Below, in pieces: positions 10,886 through 22,616 of a stretch of 64,000 bases of DNA. A model generated the notes under the pieces. It was given only the letters and a program-made list of their open reading frames with translations, did no database searches and was not told where the DNA came from. The position numbers and the translations under genes were made by a program. The first letter of the stretch is position 1. Every line of letters starts with the position of its first letter. Source of the DNA: Melampsora larici-populina 98AG31. Taxonomy: Eukaryota > Basidiomycota > Pucciniomycetes > Pucciniales > Melampsoraceae. Where the stretch lies: the NCBI RefSeq assembly GCF_000204055.1, contig NW_006768765.1, positions 2,252,583-2,316,582 on the forward strand, in the 5' to 3' direction.

Positions 10886-13800
10886 AAGGCTTTTCAAGCG
10901 CCACAACCACAGCTTATTTGATCAACCACATCCAGCAAGCCAAACTAGGTCTTTGACTTCATCAACCTAGCATGATTGAATTCAAGTTTCCCATAAAAGT
11001 CAGGCTTTGCAATCATTTCCTCACAAAAACATTAAAACTCAGTCCAAAGGATCTGAAAATTAATGATTAGATACCCTGACGTTTTTTTATTGTAAGATAT
11101 CTGCAGCCATAACCCGTATTGACCAGTCAGACAAGTCAAATGGATGCTTTGGTTTTTTTTCATGGCCCCCCTCCTGGTCCCCCTTAGATGGATTCTCCCA
11201 CCAACAGTGGCTATTTGCCTTTGTCCTCTCTTTCAAGTCACCACAGAATTGCCCCAAAACCATGATTACCCTGTCAATCCACTCATAACTCACTGCGGCT
11301 CTTGGGTGAGTAAGTTCAAATTATTTCTCCCTATATTTCATGCTAGTATTGTATACTGAGTATTGGTGAGGTGTAATCCCTTTCCACCGGTGTGGTGATC
11401 AATTTAAGGGATCAATCAAAAAATTCTTATTTAGTAGTTTACCAGTTTATTAGAAAGGTTTAGCAGGACAGAAAATTCAAAATGAAGGTTTTTGGATCAA
11501 TTGAAGCTCTTATGGGCTTATGTATTGGTCATTGGGTCAACATTACATCATTTTATTTCACATTACACATTAAGATCATTAGAGTTCATTCACAAATTCA
11601 TTACAAAAAGAAAGAAAGAAAAACATAAGGAAAATTCAAAAATATAGGTATATAGGTTGGAAAATGGTTTTTAGGGTAGTAATAATAAAGTTATGGGTAT
11701 TATGAGGTTAGAATATGAAAGGAAAACATTATATTATACTTTAACAATTTTAATCTTGAAGGTTGATAAGAAGAAACAGAAGTTATTAGAGAAAAGGTAC
11801 TTTTTTGAAGTTGGTAAACAAGAGGTATACGTGTAGTTTGGATATGTAATGGTGGTAATAGTGAAATTTAAGGTTGCCAAGAGGATTTTCCGGGATTTTT
11901 AAGGTTATAGAGGATGATGTCATATCACATGAGTGAGAAAAAGAGAGTAACAGCTGTCAAAAGTGAAGAAAATGGGTGAATTTCGTCAAAAATGAAGGTT
12001 TTCAGCTTATTACATATGTCAAATGACGTTAGAATAGGTTGGTAGATAGCTCATTCAACGCAGAAGAGTGAATTACATAATGTACAAACTTTAAATCAAT
12101 AGTAGCGGAAGTCTATGTAAAATGTTATAAGGCAAATAAGAAATTGGTGTGAATCTCGAATTTACAGTCACAAGTCAACATCTAATACTAAAAACCTTAA
12201 CTTCACAACTCAATATCTTACTCATCACTCATTGGAAATAGGTCATATGGGTGTCATAAATGATCAGTAACACGAGGGCTTCAAGATGCACTTTAGTAAT
12301 CAAAAATTGGAGCACATCTGAAAAAATTTGTATTCTCAAAATTTGGTTTTCAGCTAGTTTACAAGGAAAAAATCACCTGTATTCATCATAAAAAGTGCTG
12401 TACATCATATTATTGTGTCATTGATCACTTTTAGCTGTGAAAATCACATCATTTATTAGTAACAAAATCATTACATTGCGTCATCATAGGGTTTTTAGGG
12501 ATTTCTGGGCAGATTTGATTGGTTTTGAGGCTGTTGACCATTGTAAAAGTTGGAGTACATTGTTATATATACTTTGAGATGATTCTGGGACTGTTGTTCC
12601 CCTTTTTTATTTATCATTTACACAGTTATTATTTTGTTTATCATCATAAACTTATTTTAATAGTACCTGGTCACTTAAATACGCCCTTTATTATAGCTAT
12701 AAAGAGAAATTTACTTTAGTATTATAGTCAAAAAGACTTATTGGGAATAATATCATAAAGATATTGTGTATTTTCTTCAGTTATCATTTGGGAATACCAC
12801 TATAGCAGTGTTGATAGTAATAAAAATTGTGCTTTGAAGTTAAAAATATGTGTGAAGATATATTTCTCTGGTGCCTTATCTGTACTCAATACAACAGTGC
12901 CTTTTCCTGATTGTGTTGTTTTAGAAGAGCAGTCCTTAGACAACTTCTACTAGTCATTATATTAGTAGATTATCCTCTTCCAGCTCTGTATAACCCTTGT
13001 TGGGTTATAAGTTCTACACCGGTTGTCCCATTCAAACTTAAAGAGTCCGTATGGAAAACCTTCAGTTTCTTGGGGGGGCCTCTTCCTAGAAGAGGCTGAG
13101 GGAGGTAGGTAGCAGTCAACAGGAAATTGCTGAACGGTGGGCTAGGCAACCTCCCAAACACTACACCCCATGCAATGGTACAGGTACCATGGGACATATA
13201 AAATTAGGACACCTAAATTGCTACTTGACCTATCACTTACTTGTTCATTACTTACCACACTACATACTAACTTGATCCCTCCCTGTTCTTTGTCAACCAT
13301 ATCCTGTTTTTACCACACCGGGCAAAATGAACCAAGTTCTCACACTCCGGGCGGCAGGTGGGTTCAAATAAGGAGAGAGATGCTAGTAGAAGCTTATGAA
13401 GCTTTACTATGCAAGAGAGAGAACTTGATAGTGAGAGAGTGAGAGATTTCCGAATACAAGTGTGGGAGTCACAGGAATGGCAAGGTTGGCTTGTGAAGAT
13501 ATTTTCAAGGTGAAAATATTGTTTTCAACCTTGTACCTGAATTTTATGTGCCAAGGGAAGTATCCTTGTTACAAGGATATTCCTAAACCTGCCCATTAAC
13601 TGCCACAGCCTGTATTGTGGAAATAGACAGTACCGTTGTGCCTTTGGGTACTGTCACTCATCAACTAACTTTTCAGTTGTAGTCCTGCTGACCTTGACCC
13701 TCCCGGCCTGTTCCTCTCAATTGTGTTCTGCGTCTTTGATTGGTCCTCATATCAAGCCTTTCATGTTTGCCACTTCCCGGTCTTTGTGACCAAAATCTTT

Positions 13801-14053
13801 GTCTAGATTGCCCTTGGTTTGTACCTCAGTCCAGTTAGTCTAAACTTGTCCAAGAACCAAAGTTCTCCTTCAAAACAACCAGATACCCACTTTGGGCCTC
13901 ATCATACTTAATGCAAGGTGGGCCACAATGATGTGGTAAGTTGTTCCAATGTGTAGGTTGGAATCATACAATCCACTGATTTTTTGTCCTTAAATTTTAT
14001 GTTCCCTCAATTCAGCACCACATCCTGATGCATTTGGTGAAACCAGTGCCAAT
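10886..14053. other. AT-rich gene-poor stretch
   Basis: About 3.2 kb with no supportable gene and no clear transposon ends. Near 13060-13110 a G-run motif (TTTCTTGGGGGGG) precedes a short GC-rich patch. A similar patch lies near 59605, so both may be fragments of one dispersed repeat. Confidence 0.4.
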
Positions 14054-14494
14054 GTGGCCCCTAACCCCTCTCTCATTGATCCATGGCCCGATGTTCCTGA
14101 CAAAGCAATGACTGTCCAGGCATTCTTTGATATTTATCAGCTCCACATACCCAACACCTATGCTCCTGACCCCATGAAACACCAATGTACACATGGTGGC
14201 CTGGGAGCCAGCCATTACAAGTCTTCCAAAACTAAATACACTAACTACAAACCTATGCTCCAACACAAATTCCCCCTCAACCTAAAATATTTGCTATTCC
14301 CTCCCTTTGTGACAAGGCTCTTTGGCTCCTGTGACAAAAAACTCCCCAGGGTTTCCAATGTGCTCCTTTGTGGATGGGAGGACCACAGCATTTCAATCCT
14401 GGGCTTTATCAATGCTCATTGTCAATATAAGGATACTGATAAAGTGAAAATTTCGAATCCCAAATCTTTCAGTGAGTTCCTCCACATGGCCTAG
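14054..14494 (+). other. Unassigned 146-codon open frame
   Basis: An open frame with rather protein-like composition (Pro, Asp, His and Cys spread through it) that begins without a convincing ATG context and could continue upstream to about 14020. I recognise no domain. Given the surroundings it may be a fragment of a repeat-encoded protein. Chance is not excluded. Confidence 0.2.
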
Positions 14495-14677
14495 ATCACT
14501 CCTGGGTGTGTACAACAGAGCTCTTGAATTTACAAAAAAACCCTTGATTTAGTTTTTTAATAAGCTTGTATTCTGGAAAAAAATGTACAGAAATCGTTCA
14601 TATAGGCTGGTGTGATGTGTATCTGGCTATATTTGGGATATTGAGAGTCCAGATTGTTTCCCTAAATGTGGAGACTC

Positions 14678-15720
14678 TCAACAAAAATCCAGAGACTCTT
14701 GACGACCCACCTGGCATTTTGAAAGGACTGCTGCAGTGTTCTTTGGTATTTTCACCCCCTGTATTGTCAAGAGCCCACAAAATAGAAGCTCTGCTGCTGA
14801 TGCCCTAAGCATGCTAAATGCCCTCTCAATGGGGTAGAGGTTCTGTGAGTACGGAGGCAGGTATGTGATATGGATACCCCTTTCTTCAGCCAACTCAGCA
14901 ATCCGGCTGCCATGAGTGATACTTGCATTGGCTATCACTAACACTGAGCTAGTTCTGACTAAGGTTTCATGACTGGTAACTATGTAACAAAATGGCAGTG
15001 AGGTGCATGATACCCATACAAGTAAGTTTAGAGAAAAAAAGAACCAGTTGATGCTTGAGGCAGCATTCAAAATCTCAGAGAAGGTAACTTCCTTCTTGGC
15101 GGTCAAGAGCTAAAACACCACCACTGAAAATTTCTGGTAGGAGCAAATATTGTTTTCCACTGCAACTCCAAGGAATCCTTTTGGTGTGATGTCACTTTAA
15201 GGCTTGTCCAAAAAGCCTTTGGAGAAACCTCTCCTGAAGGTCTGTAGCATACATTTATAGGCATCCACAAATCAATGAGGGTTATAATGAGGAAGGTGGC
15301 TTACCTAGAAAAACCAGAACATTGGTTGTCAACCCTCCCACCATGTATAGATCTCAGGCTTGCTTGATATTGCTTTGATTTGGATAGACAGTTCAAGACT
15401 TTTTGAAAGTCAAGTTCAGGAAAATCTTGACCCAAATTCCACTTTGACAGTACACGGCATGCTGATACTTGTCTGAATAGATTCCAGGGCTCTTATTGAG
15501 GAGTTCCGGCATAAAGTCTCAGTGCTCATTGGTCAACTTGGTCTTCCTCCTCAGCCTGTCATAAACTTCAGGGGTGCAAATTACAGAGGTCATTTGTCAA
15601 TAGAGCATGTGCCATTGTGATAGTGTGCGCAAGCTAACAGGTGAAATCGAAAGGTGTTGGACCCTATTGATTATCTTGCCTTCACAGAGGTATTGGACAG
15701 CCAACACCTTGACCCATACT
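14678..15720 (-). pseudogene. Decayed IS630/Tc1-like (DDE_3) transposase relic
   Basis: Translation of the minus strand shows, from high to low coordinates, a helix-turn-helix-like piece, a piece resembling the Tc1/IS630 second helix region (NKSPGIYSDKYQHAVY), then the C-terminal catalytic region VLVIANASITHGS followed by ITYLPPYSQNLYPIERAFS. The last two blocks are the family's conserved second Asp and final Asp/Glu regions. Stops and frameshifts interrupt the chain, and the Asp expected before Asn in the V-x-D-N-A-S motif is Ala here. The element is therefore inactive. No inverted repeats could be matched, so the borders are approximate. Confidence 0.7.
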
Positions 15721-16429
15721 ATTTGGGGTGTACCTTCTTGGCTAGAAGAGTGAAAAGCATGCCAGAAAAAAAAGAGCTGTGAAAAAAGGAGATGAACATA
15801 TTTTGGGCCATGGGGTGATTGAGGAGAAGTGGTGGTGGAGTATTTGTTGATGTGGCGGTTTTGGAAGTCAGGATAGTGTATGGGAGCCAATAAGTAGGTT
15901 CTCCATGTGGGTATCAAGCACCATTGACCTAACCCACACACCTGGGCAGCTTTGGATGGCATATCAACCACACAGGCCTCTAACTGCTGTATTTGGGCAT
16001 GTAATTCCAAATAAATACCATAAAATATTGCAAACATGACAATAATCCCATGAACAGAAGTATGTTGATGCCAGGTTACATACATACAAAACAAATGTGT
16101 AATTTTTTGTGCCTCAGCTGTCAAAGTGTGGTGACATCTTGCTGTTGACCTCAAGGCCTGGAAGGATTCACAATTGCCTCACAAAGAAGTGTCCCAATGG
16201 TCTACCCACAAGCTAGAGGTATAACTTCTATAGAACTTACATGGATAAATTTGGAGTTATCTCAATGTGTTGTAGCACATTACACACAAATTATAAAAGG
16301 AGTCTTATTGTGATGATACCAAAAAACAGCAAAGTCTCTTTCCTGAAAGATCACAAAGTACAAATGAGATTGACACTACGGGGAATCTGATTACAGGAAC
16401 AATAAATCAATCATTTCTCCAACAACGCA

Positions 16430-16740
16430 AAACTGTCAAGACAAACAAGCACTGCCCAGTTGAGATATGCAGGGCATTATTGGAGGTAAATCCTTGGGCA
16501 GAAGCTTCCCAAGGTTTTGATCCAAGGTAATCTCAGTGCAAGAGAATACCTTGAATGATAAACTCAGGCTAGGTTTCTCCAAGGTTTGAAAGCCAAGAAT
16601 AACTTGGATCAAATATGTTGGTGGTGAAGCATTGTCACAAAGTGTGGTGGAATAAAGATGCTCTGCAGCCATTAATAAAGGAAAGGAATTGAGCCAGGAG
16701 GTACATGATCCTAAGTGGAACGTACAAGGCTGCAAGGTGC
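16430..16740. mobile_element. Diverged copy of the 6.9-kb TA-flanked MITE
   Basis: Positions about 16472-16540 align without large gaps to about 6942-7010 of the MITE inside the hAT gene (shared AGGTTTTGATCC core). The end near 16610-16630 (ATGTTGGTGGTG) matches the other copy's terminus (ATGTTGGCGGTG). Every CpG of the younger copy in the aligned block is TpG or CpA here. Ends are decayed and approximate. Confidence 0.65.
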
Positions 16741-17765
16741 TACCGTTAATGAAAGAAATATGTAAAGTTTTCTATCTATGAACCTAAACATGTGCATTGG
16801 AGAGAGTTCTTGGCACAGAGCAGACTGACATTCAAAGACATTCAGTACACCCAGGCACAAGGATTCAATACAATCAAACCATTATATTGGGAGGACAGAA
16901 CATTGGGAACAGATAAGGATGAACAAGCTAAGTTGTTATTAACTGGAACATCATCAGTGGAAAATATATGTGACAAGTTGGATATGACTGGAAACTACCA
17001 AAGATAACTAGCACCATGCCAATATCATTGTAGAATGTTGACAAGAAAGCATGGCAAGTTTTGAAACAAATATCAAAGTATCTTGATTTTGACTTGGACT
17101 GAGATTGTTGTTGGGCACCCTTTGTGAATAGTGATCTATTTATAGGATTTGCAGAATCCTTTGTCTTCAGCTGGGGTCAACTGACTGTCAATGCTGCAGT
17201 TGATAAGGGGAACATGCACCTGTTGTGGCACCTCTTTGATGGGTCTTTACCAGGTCTAAGGAAAGACCTGCGTGTGTGCACTTTGATGTGCTACAAGGAT
17301 ATTTGCATGGTGTCAGAAAGAAGATGAAGCAGGAAAAAATACAAGTATATATAATTTCAGCAGTTGAACTATTAGATACATCAGCATTATTCCCATATTT
17401 GGCACAATAAGTTGAACACATGGGTAGATCCATTTATTTGAAAACATACTTCGTCAATTAGTTAGAAAGGTTTCATAGATTTAGTTATTATGCAGTCATT
17501 TTTGATGCTTTTTTTCTTTTTTCTTTTTCTTTTCCATGTCTCTATTTGGGGCACTAAAAATGTACAAAGAGAATATGATATGGAGGTTTGGTAGTCCCCC
17601 TTAGATAGAATACACACATTACACTGCAGGAATTGATTTGTTTGAATCCCAATTGAGGGAAGTTGTGGATCTTGTCAATATTATGTTCACAATGGGTTCA
17701 CAAGTTACCCTTGAGCTGCCCTGTGTATTTTCTTTAGGTATAAAGCATATATACACTGTGAACAT
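16741..17765. other. No supported gene
   Basis: Contains open frames of about 70 codons on the plus strand (16792-17007 and 17124-17327) with no recognisable domain. Their location among repeats suggests relics or chance. No inverted-repeat ends found. Confidence 0.35.
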
Positions 17766-17767
17766 TA

Positions 17768-17951
17768 GGGGTACACAAACTTGAACACCCGACCTAAAAA
17801 CCCATGGACAAAACCCATGACAACCTGATTGTTTTTTGGGTTTTGTCCTTGGGTTTTCCGCTTTCCCGTTGGACAAAACCCAAAAAACAATTGGGCTGTC
17901 ATGGGTTTTGTCCATGGGTTTTTAGGTCGGGTTTTCATGTTTGTGTACCCC
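17768..17951. mobile_element. Near-perfect foldback MITE, 184 bp
   Basis: Two arms of about 82 bp are nearly perfect inverted repeats around a very short loop. Each end begins GGGGTACACAAAC when read inward, and the arms contain CATGGACAAAACCCATGACA. TA flanks both sides (17766-17767 and 17952-17953), consistent with a Tc1/mariner-type target duplication. There is no coding capacity. High arm identity suggests recent origin or gene conversion. Confidence 0.8.
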
Positions 17952-18412
17952 TATTGTTCAACTTCACCAAGTGGGTAGGAAAAAATGATTGGGAGTAGGC
18001 TTTGTCATAAAATGATCTATTGCTCCTGAACCAATAACACCCACACTACATCTGTATAGCAGGCTCAGTGAAGAGATGGTTATCATGTACATATAGTTTG
18101 GCTCAGGTATCTGCTCATCAGGATAAGTTATTCATATATAGTACATACTGTAACTTTTTTCAGATTGACAAAAGCATTCAAAAGATTGACTACATACACT
18201 GACTCAATGTTTTGATGTAATCTCATCAACTCAACTGCATGTAATACCCTTTCTGTTACTAAGAAATAGCTTCAAGAATATTGCCTAAGCAGCTACAGAA
18301 TTATATGTAGTGAATTCTTGGGACAATTTTTTCATAGTCAGAAAATTTACATGTGGTATAACATGTGATTTATTTATTCTGATGGGCAAAAAACTGAGCA
18401 GACCTGTATGTA

Positions 18413-18696
18413 CAGCCCTTTGCAGAATTGATGACTTTGGAAAAAGAGAAAACACTTGAGTTTTCAAAAAAAAACCTGTGAGTTTTTTTCAAAAACTCAT
18501 CGAGTTTTTCAAAAACTGAGTGAGCTCTTTCCCTTTTGGAATTACTGAGCCAGGTTTCCAAAAAAAACTCACTGACTTTTTGAAAAACTCAGCAGATTTT
18601 TGACAAAAATCAGTCACTTGTCAAAAAAACTTGAGGTTCTTTATTTGAAAACTCAAGGTTTTTTTTCTTCAAAGTCATCAATTATGCAAATGGCTG
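18413..18696. mobile_element. MITE with CAGCC inverted ends, 284 bp
   Basis: Ends read inward as CAGCCCTTTGCAGAATTGAT and CAGCCATTTGCATAATTGAT and continue in imperfect pairing through a GATGACTTTG block. TA flanks both ends (18411-18412 and 18697-18698). The interior is a string of GAGTTTTTCAAAAACTC-type palindromes. Probably another Tc1/mariner-type non-autonomous family. Confidence 0.7.
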
Positions 18697-19182
18697 TACA
18701 TGATAGACAACTATTTACTTAGCGTGCTGCACATATGTAGTGTGGGTGTTATGGCTCAGGTGTTCAGTATTGGATCCTTTTATGACAAACTGTACTATTA
18801 AGTATTTTCCTCTTCCAACTTGGAAAGTCGAATGACAGTCACGGTGTATACATACCCAATAGTCCCTTTCAAGGTTCCAGCTACCTTTGACATCATTCAT
18901 ATCTTTGGCTCATGCTCACTGGTAGAGCTGGAAGAATGGTTGCATCAAAGCAATTCAAACCAGTGAGCTGTTCCTCTACATGCTATATCATGTATACACA
19001 TCACCTAATATAGCTTGAGGGTAGCATGTGAACCTATTGCAAACAAAATCCACAATTGAAGGAAGTTGCAGACTGGGACACAAACTTGAGTAAGTCCCTG
19101 GCCAACGGCTCAAGCGCTAATTGGGTTTTGACTTGAGGAAACTGATTTCCACAATGTAATGTGTACTGCTACTAACTTGGGC

Positions 19183-19461
19183 TGTGACCCAGACCCGGCC
19201 CGGCCCGGCCGGCTCTGCCCAACGACTTTCACAGAGCTGATGGTGCGTGCCCCAGGGCATTCAAAATTGGCTTGATGACAGCTGAATATGGCCTTATAGG
19301 CGCCTCAGGCCCCCGGGCGCCGACCCTTTCACCAAAAAAATGCCTTCTCGCTAGTCTCCTACCGGCCCTGGTCGGCCCTGATCAGATTCCAGAGGTCATC
19401 GGGCCCAGTCAGGGCTCAATTTGGCCCTGGGGCCGGCCCTGAAGTTACAGGGTCGGGTCAC
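19183..19461. repeat. GC-rich repeat with GTGACCC ends
   Basis: A GC-rich island in AT-rich surroundings with repeated CCCGGCCC and GGCCCTGG units. The left edge reads GTGACCCAGACCC and the inverted right edge GTGACCCGACCC, suggesting a small inverted-repeat element. No target duplication was found, so identity is uncertain. Confidence 0.4.
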
Positions 19462-19468
19462 CACCTTA

Positions 19469-20140
19469 CTATAAAGCCTACAAGCGTACAAACTTAACTA
19501 AGTCCCAGTCTGGACCTAACCACCAACTCCAGAGAGGGACTTACGCCTAAAGTCAATTTTTTGGCATGAGATCTGTCGGGGCTTTGCACCAAAAACTGGC
19601 CGCCTTATAAATTTTTTTTTTGTAATTTCAACTTTCCTCCACATTTATTATGAAGATTGTGCGCCTGGACTCCCTCTACAACCTCGTACTTATTTTTTCT
19701 TGTTATCTTGATTGGTTGTGTAGATAAATATAAAGTTTGTTTAGGGCCCAAAGGTGAAATTTACCGTAATTTGGACTGCTCCGTGTCTGAAGTTTGAAAT
19801 TTGGTGTGGCATCAAAATACCAACTTCTCTAGATATTTTTGGAGCCGCTCAACATATCAATAAGCCTAGAGTTAGAGGATGTAGACAGATTCAAGGCGCA
19901 TATTTTTTATAATGAATGTGAAGGCAAGCTAAAATGACAAAAAAAAGTTCTATAAGGCCACCATTTTTTGGTGCAAAGCCCCGACAGATCTCACGCCAAA
20001 AAAATGACTTTAGGCGTAAGTCCCTCTCTGGAGTTGGTGGTTAGGTCCAGACTGGGACTTAGTTAAGTTTGACAAGCGTAGCTTGTTCTCCCTGTAGCTT
20101 TCATATAACACAACAAGTTACGCTTGTAGGCTTTATAGTG
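19469..20140. mobile_element. Mini-palindrome (about 80 bp) split by a MULE-type MITE
   Basis: Left and inverted right ends share ACTATAAAGCCTACAAGCG. Removing the inner element (19489-20071) and one copy of its 9-bp duplication leaves an approximately 80-bp foldback sequence with arms of about 22 bp. It was therefore present before the inner element landed in it. Confidence 0.65.
19489..20071. mobile_element. Mutator-like (MULE) MITE, 583 bp, with 9-bp target duplication
   Basis: Terminal inverted repeats of roughly 115 bp, starting CAAACTTAACTAAGTCCCAG on both ends, differ at only a few positions. The element is flanked by exact 9-bp direct repeats ACAAGCGTA (19480-19488 and 20072-20080). 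Long inverted repeats plus a 9-bp duplication are diagnostic of Mutator-like elements. There is no coding capacity, so it must be mobilised in trans. Its ends do not resemble those of the MULE at 54.5 kb, so a different MULE family is implied. Confidence 0.85.
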
Positions 20141-20317
20141 CGGTGTGTGAAATCAAAAGCACTTTATAGAAAACATCCTGCCGACGGCCTCAAGGCTTGA
20201 AATCGTAAATGAATGCCTTCAACTTCAGATTCAATTTGCCAGCACCAGTGATTCCAAAAGCGAATATCACTACGTCAATCCAGAGTTGTACTTCCCTCTC
20301 TTTCAGTGATTCCGAGG

Positions 20318-22413
20318 ATGGCTCGACTTCAACCCTTCAAGCAAGCTCAAGATTATCTTCCACGATTAAGAGCAGTATTTTTTGCACGATGGGATGAAGA
20401 CAAAGGTTGCGAGATCTCATATCAAGTTCCAGAGGGATCGGTTGGTGTTATAGAAACTGGACCTAAATCTAAGAATCCGAGACGTCAAACTTCTGGATTG
20501 GCTGATGATGGCTCAAGAGTGAGAAGCGCTGATACTTTATTGGAGTTCTCAGATGTGCTCGATTTCGTCTTACCTAAAGTCAGTTTTGTCCTTCGTCTAA
20601 TCTTTAGTAAAGAAAAGTAACTGAATAAAATAACACTCGTGCTGACATAATGTCTCATCCTATCTGACACATTTGAAGAAACATCTCTGCGGACATCTTG
20701 TCACCATAGCGGCGGAACAAGCGAAAATTTTGGGATACCCGATCTTAATTGAGGACGAAGCGAAATATGAACGAAACTTTCTGATGTTCAATCTATGCTT
20801 TGTGTTCGATCGAGATGCAGAGCTGTCTGGCTACGAGCCAGTGGCTCGTAGAACGGGTAGACTCTTGAGGTCAATGGAAGTTAGTATTGACATATCATCT
20901 TATCAATAGATTTACACACTAACTCGTTCTCCTACACATTCTCGATAACCAGCAAACACTGTCCTTAATATCAGCACCAGACTCACCCCTAAAAGTGAAA
21001 TCAATGCTTGAGGGGCTTTTCGAAGAACTGAATTCATTCTCTGAGCTTTCAATCTCATTCGGTTCATCTCGAACGTTGGACCTCAAACTTTTCCCATTTT
21101 ATGGAAACCCACCAAGAGTTGAAGATTGGGATGTACCTATTGCGTTAGCCCCCCTTATGAGATTAAGGGATGATGTGACTTGGGATTTGACCATGTACAA
21201 GGTAAGCAAAATCTCGACTCCTGCCCAGTCTCTCAGTACATTTTTATCCGTTATCTGGAGGGCGATTGACAATATTGACATTCTCGGTCCACGCTGGTCA
21301 GCATAGCTCGTTCCTTTTATCGATGGTACAGCCACCGTACAAAAGATTTCTAAGCAGGCTGATGTAGATCTATATCTCACACGAGAATGTATGCAACACC
21401 TCGTGTCAGTATCATCGCTTTGTGAGCTAACTTTCATAGAGTAAAGTAGGGACCAAAGAGTCTGATTCATCTTGTACCTGTTTACTCTCCTCAGCTTTTT
21501 TGGATGTTGCATCATGACCGATGCTTTTCGATTCTCGAATTGCTACACCCTAGTCGGTGGACCAGCTCTGGATGCACTTGGTGATTCTGAGTACCCAGAG
21601 TCACAAGAAATGCAGGAAGAGTTGGAGGCTTACATAGAGCTGGCGCCAGATAAGCTCGCTATCCCTATTTCTGATCTGCTGACATTATACACCAAGTTTT
21701 GGTCTGGCGTGACTGTACACGACTGGTGAGTGTGCTCGGAGGTAGACCTTGTATATGAATAAGCTCAATAACATCTTTTCTGTATCTCATTCATTGGATC
21801 CAAAAGGATGGAGCAAAATCAAGTCCATAAACTTCCAATCGATGTTCGACGGTTCATCTCCTTTGGTACCATCAAGGGCTTTCTCAAACGTCTACACTGT
21901 TATCCAGTCTGGGCACTTCACCCAGACATCGCTCGTCTTCCGCACACCGGACGCGCTCAGCGAATCAACTCACTCGATTTACCGAACCAAAATCATAGAG
22001 CTACTCTTGAGGCCTCCTTAGCTTCTCTTCGGGTACGCCATGGCCACCCACGAGGTCGTTCGACGGCTGTTCGTGAACCGCCATGGCTGTCAGTGATCAA
22101 ACGGCTTGATGCTGATGAATGTCCACCTCCCTCGAACTCATCTAAACCATCCAAGTCACGTCGCGACCGACGTTCTCGTACTGCGACTTCTGAAAGTGCG
22201 ACAACAAGTTTAGAGGCTATAGAAGTTCCACTTGACTTACCACTCAAACTTGATGGTACTCATCACCTCGATGCAATTTGTGTTCAGTATCAAATCAGTC
22301 TTTTACATCTTGAACAGATGCTTAAATATATTGATGCGCTCTCATTGGAAGAAGCTAATGGCACACAAAACCTTTTTGATGAGACCTCAGCAATGCAGAC
22401 CATTTATTATTAA
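20318..22413 (+). CDS. NPR2: Nitrogen permease regulator 2 (NPR2/NPRL2)
   Basis: Six exons at about 20318-20578, 20679-20879, 20953-21201, 21307-21404, 21495-21725 and 21807-22413 give 548 aa. The N-terminal longin-like region LRAVFFARWDEDKG then ISYQVPEGSV is the family hallmark. Other conserved blocks include HLVTIAAEQ, FNLCFVFDRDAE, WDLTMYKLVPFIDG, and the C-terminal HHLDAICVQYQISLLHLEQM. NPR2 partners NPR3 in the SEACIT/GATOR1 complex at the vacuole, a GTPase-activating complex for the Gtr Rag GTPases that restrains TORC1 on amino-acid limitation. ATG 20318 was chosen because the conserved N-terminus follows soon after. A fungal-style Arg/Ser-rich insertion precedes the C-terminus. The gene converges on the RING protein gene, with about 200 bp between stops. 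Confidence 0.93.
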
Positions 22414-22616
22414 GATTGCGTATGTTCACATCTGACAAAGGTCGACTTTTTGTTTATACGTCATGTGTTCTGCGTTTTGAAAATTCATTTCGACATGCGA
22501 ACAAAGACTCTTAATGTCACCACACATCCTTGCATAACTTGTAGTTTCACAAAAGATGTAATGAAGATGAAAACACAGACGTGCTCGACCTCTGTCAGGG
22601 GAGGAAAGCGAAAATT

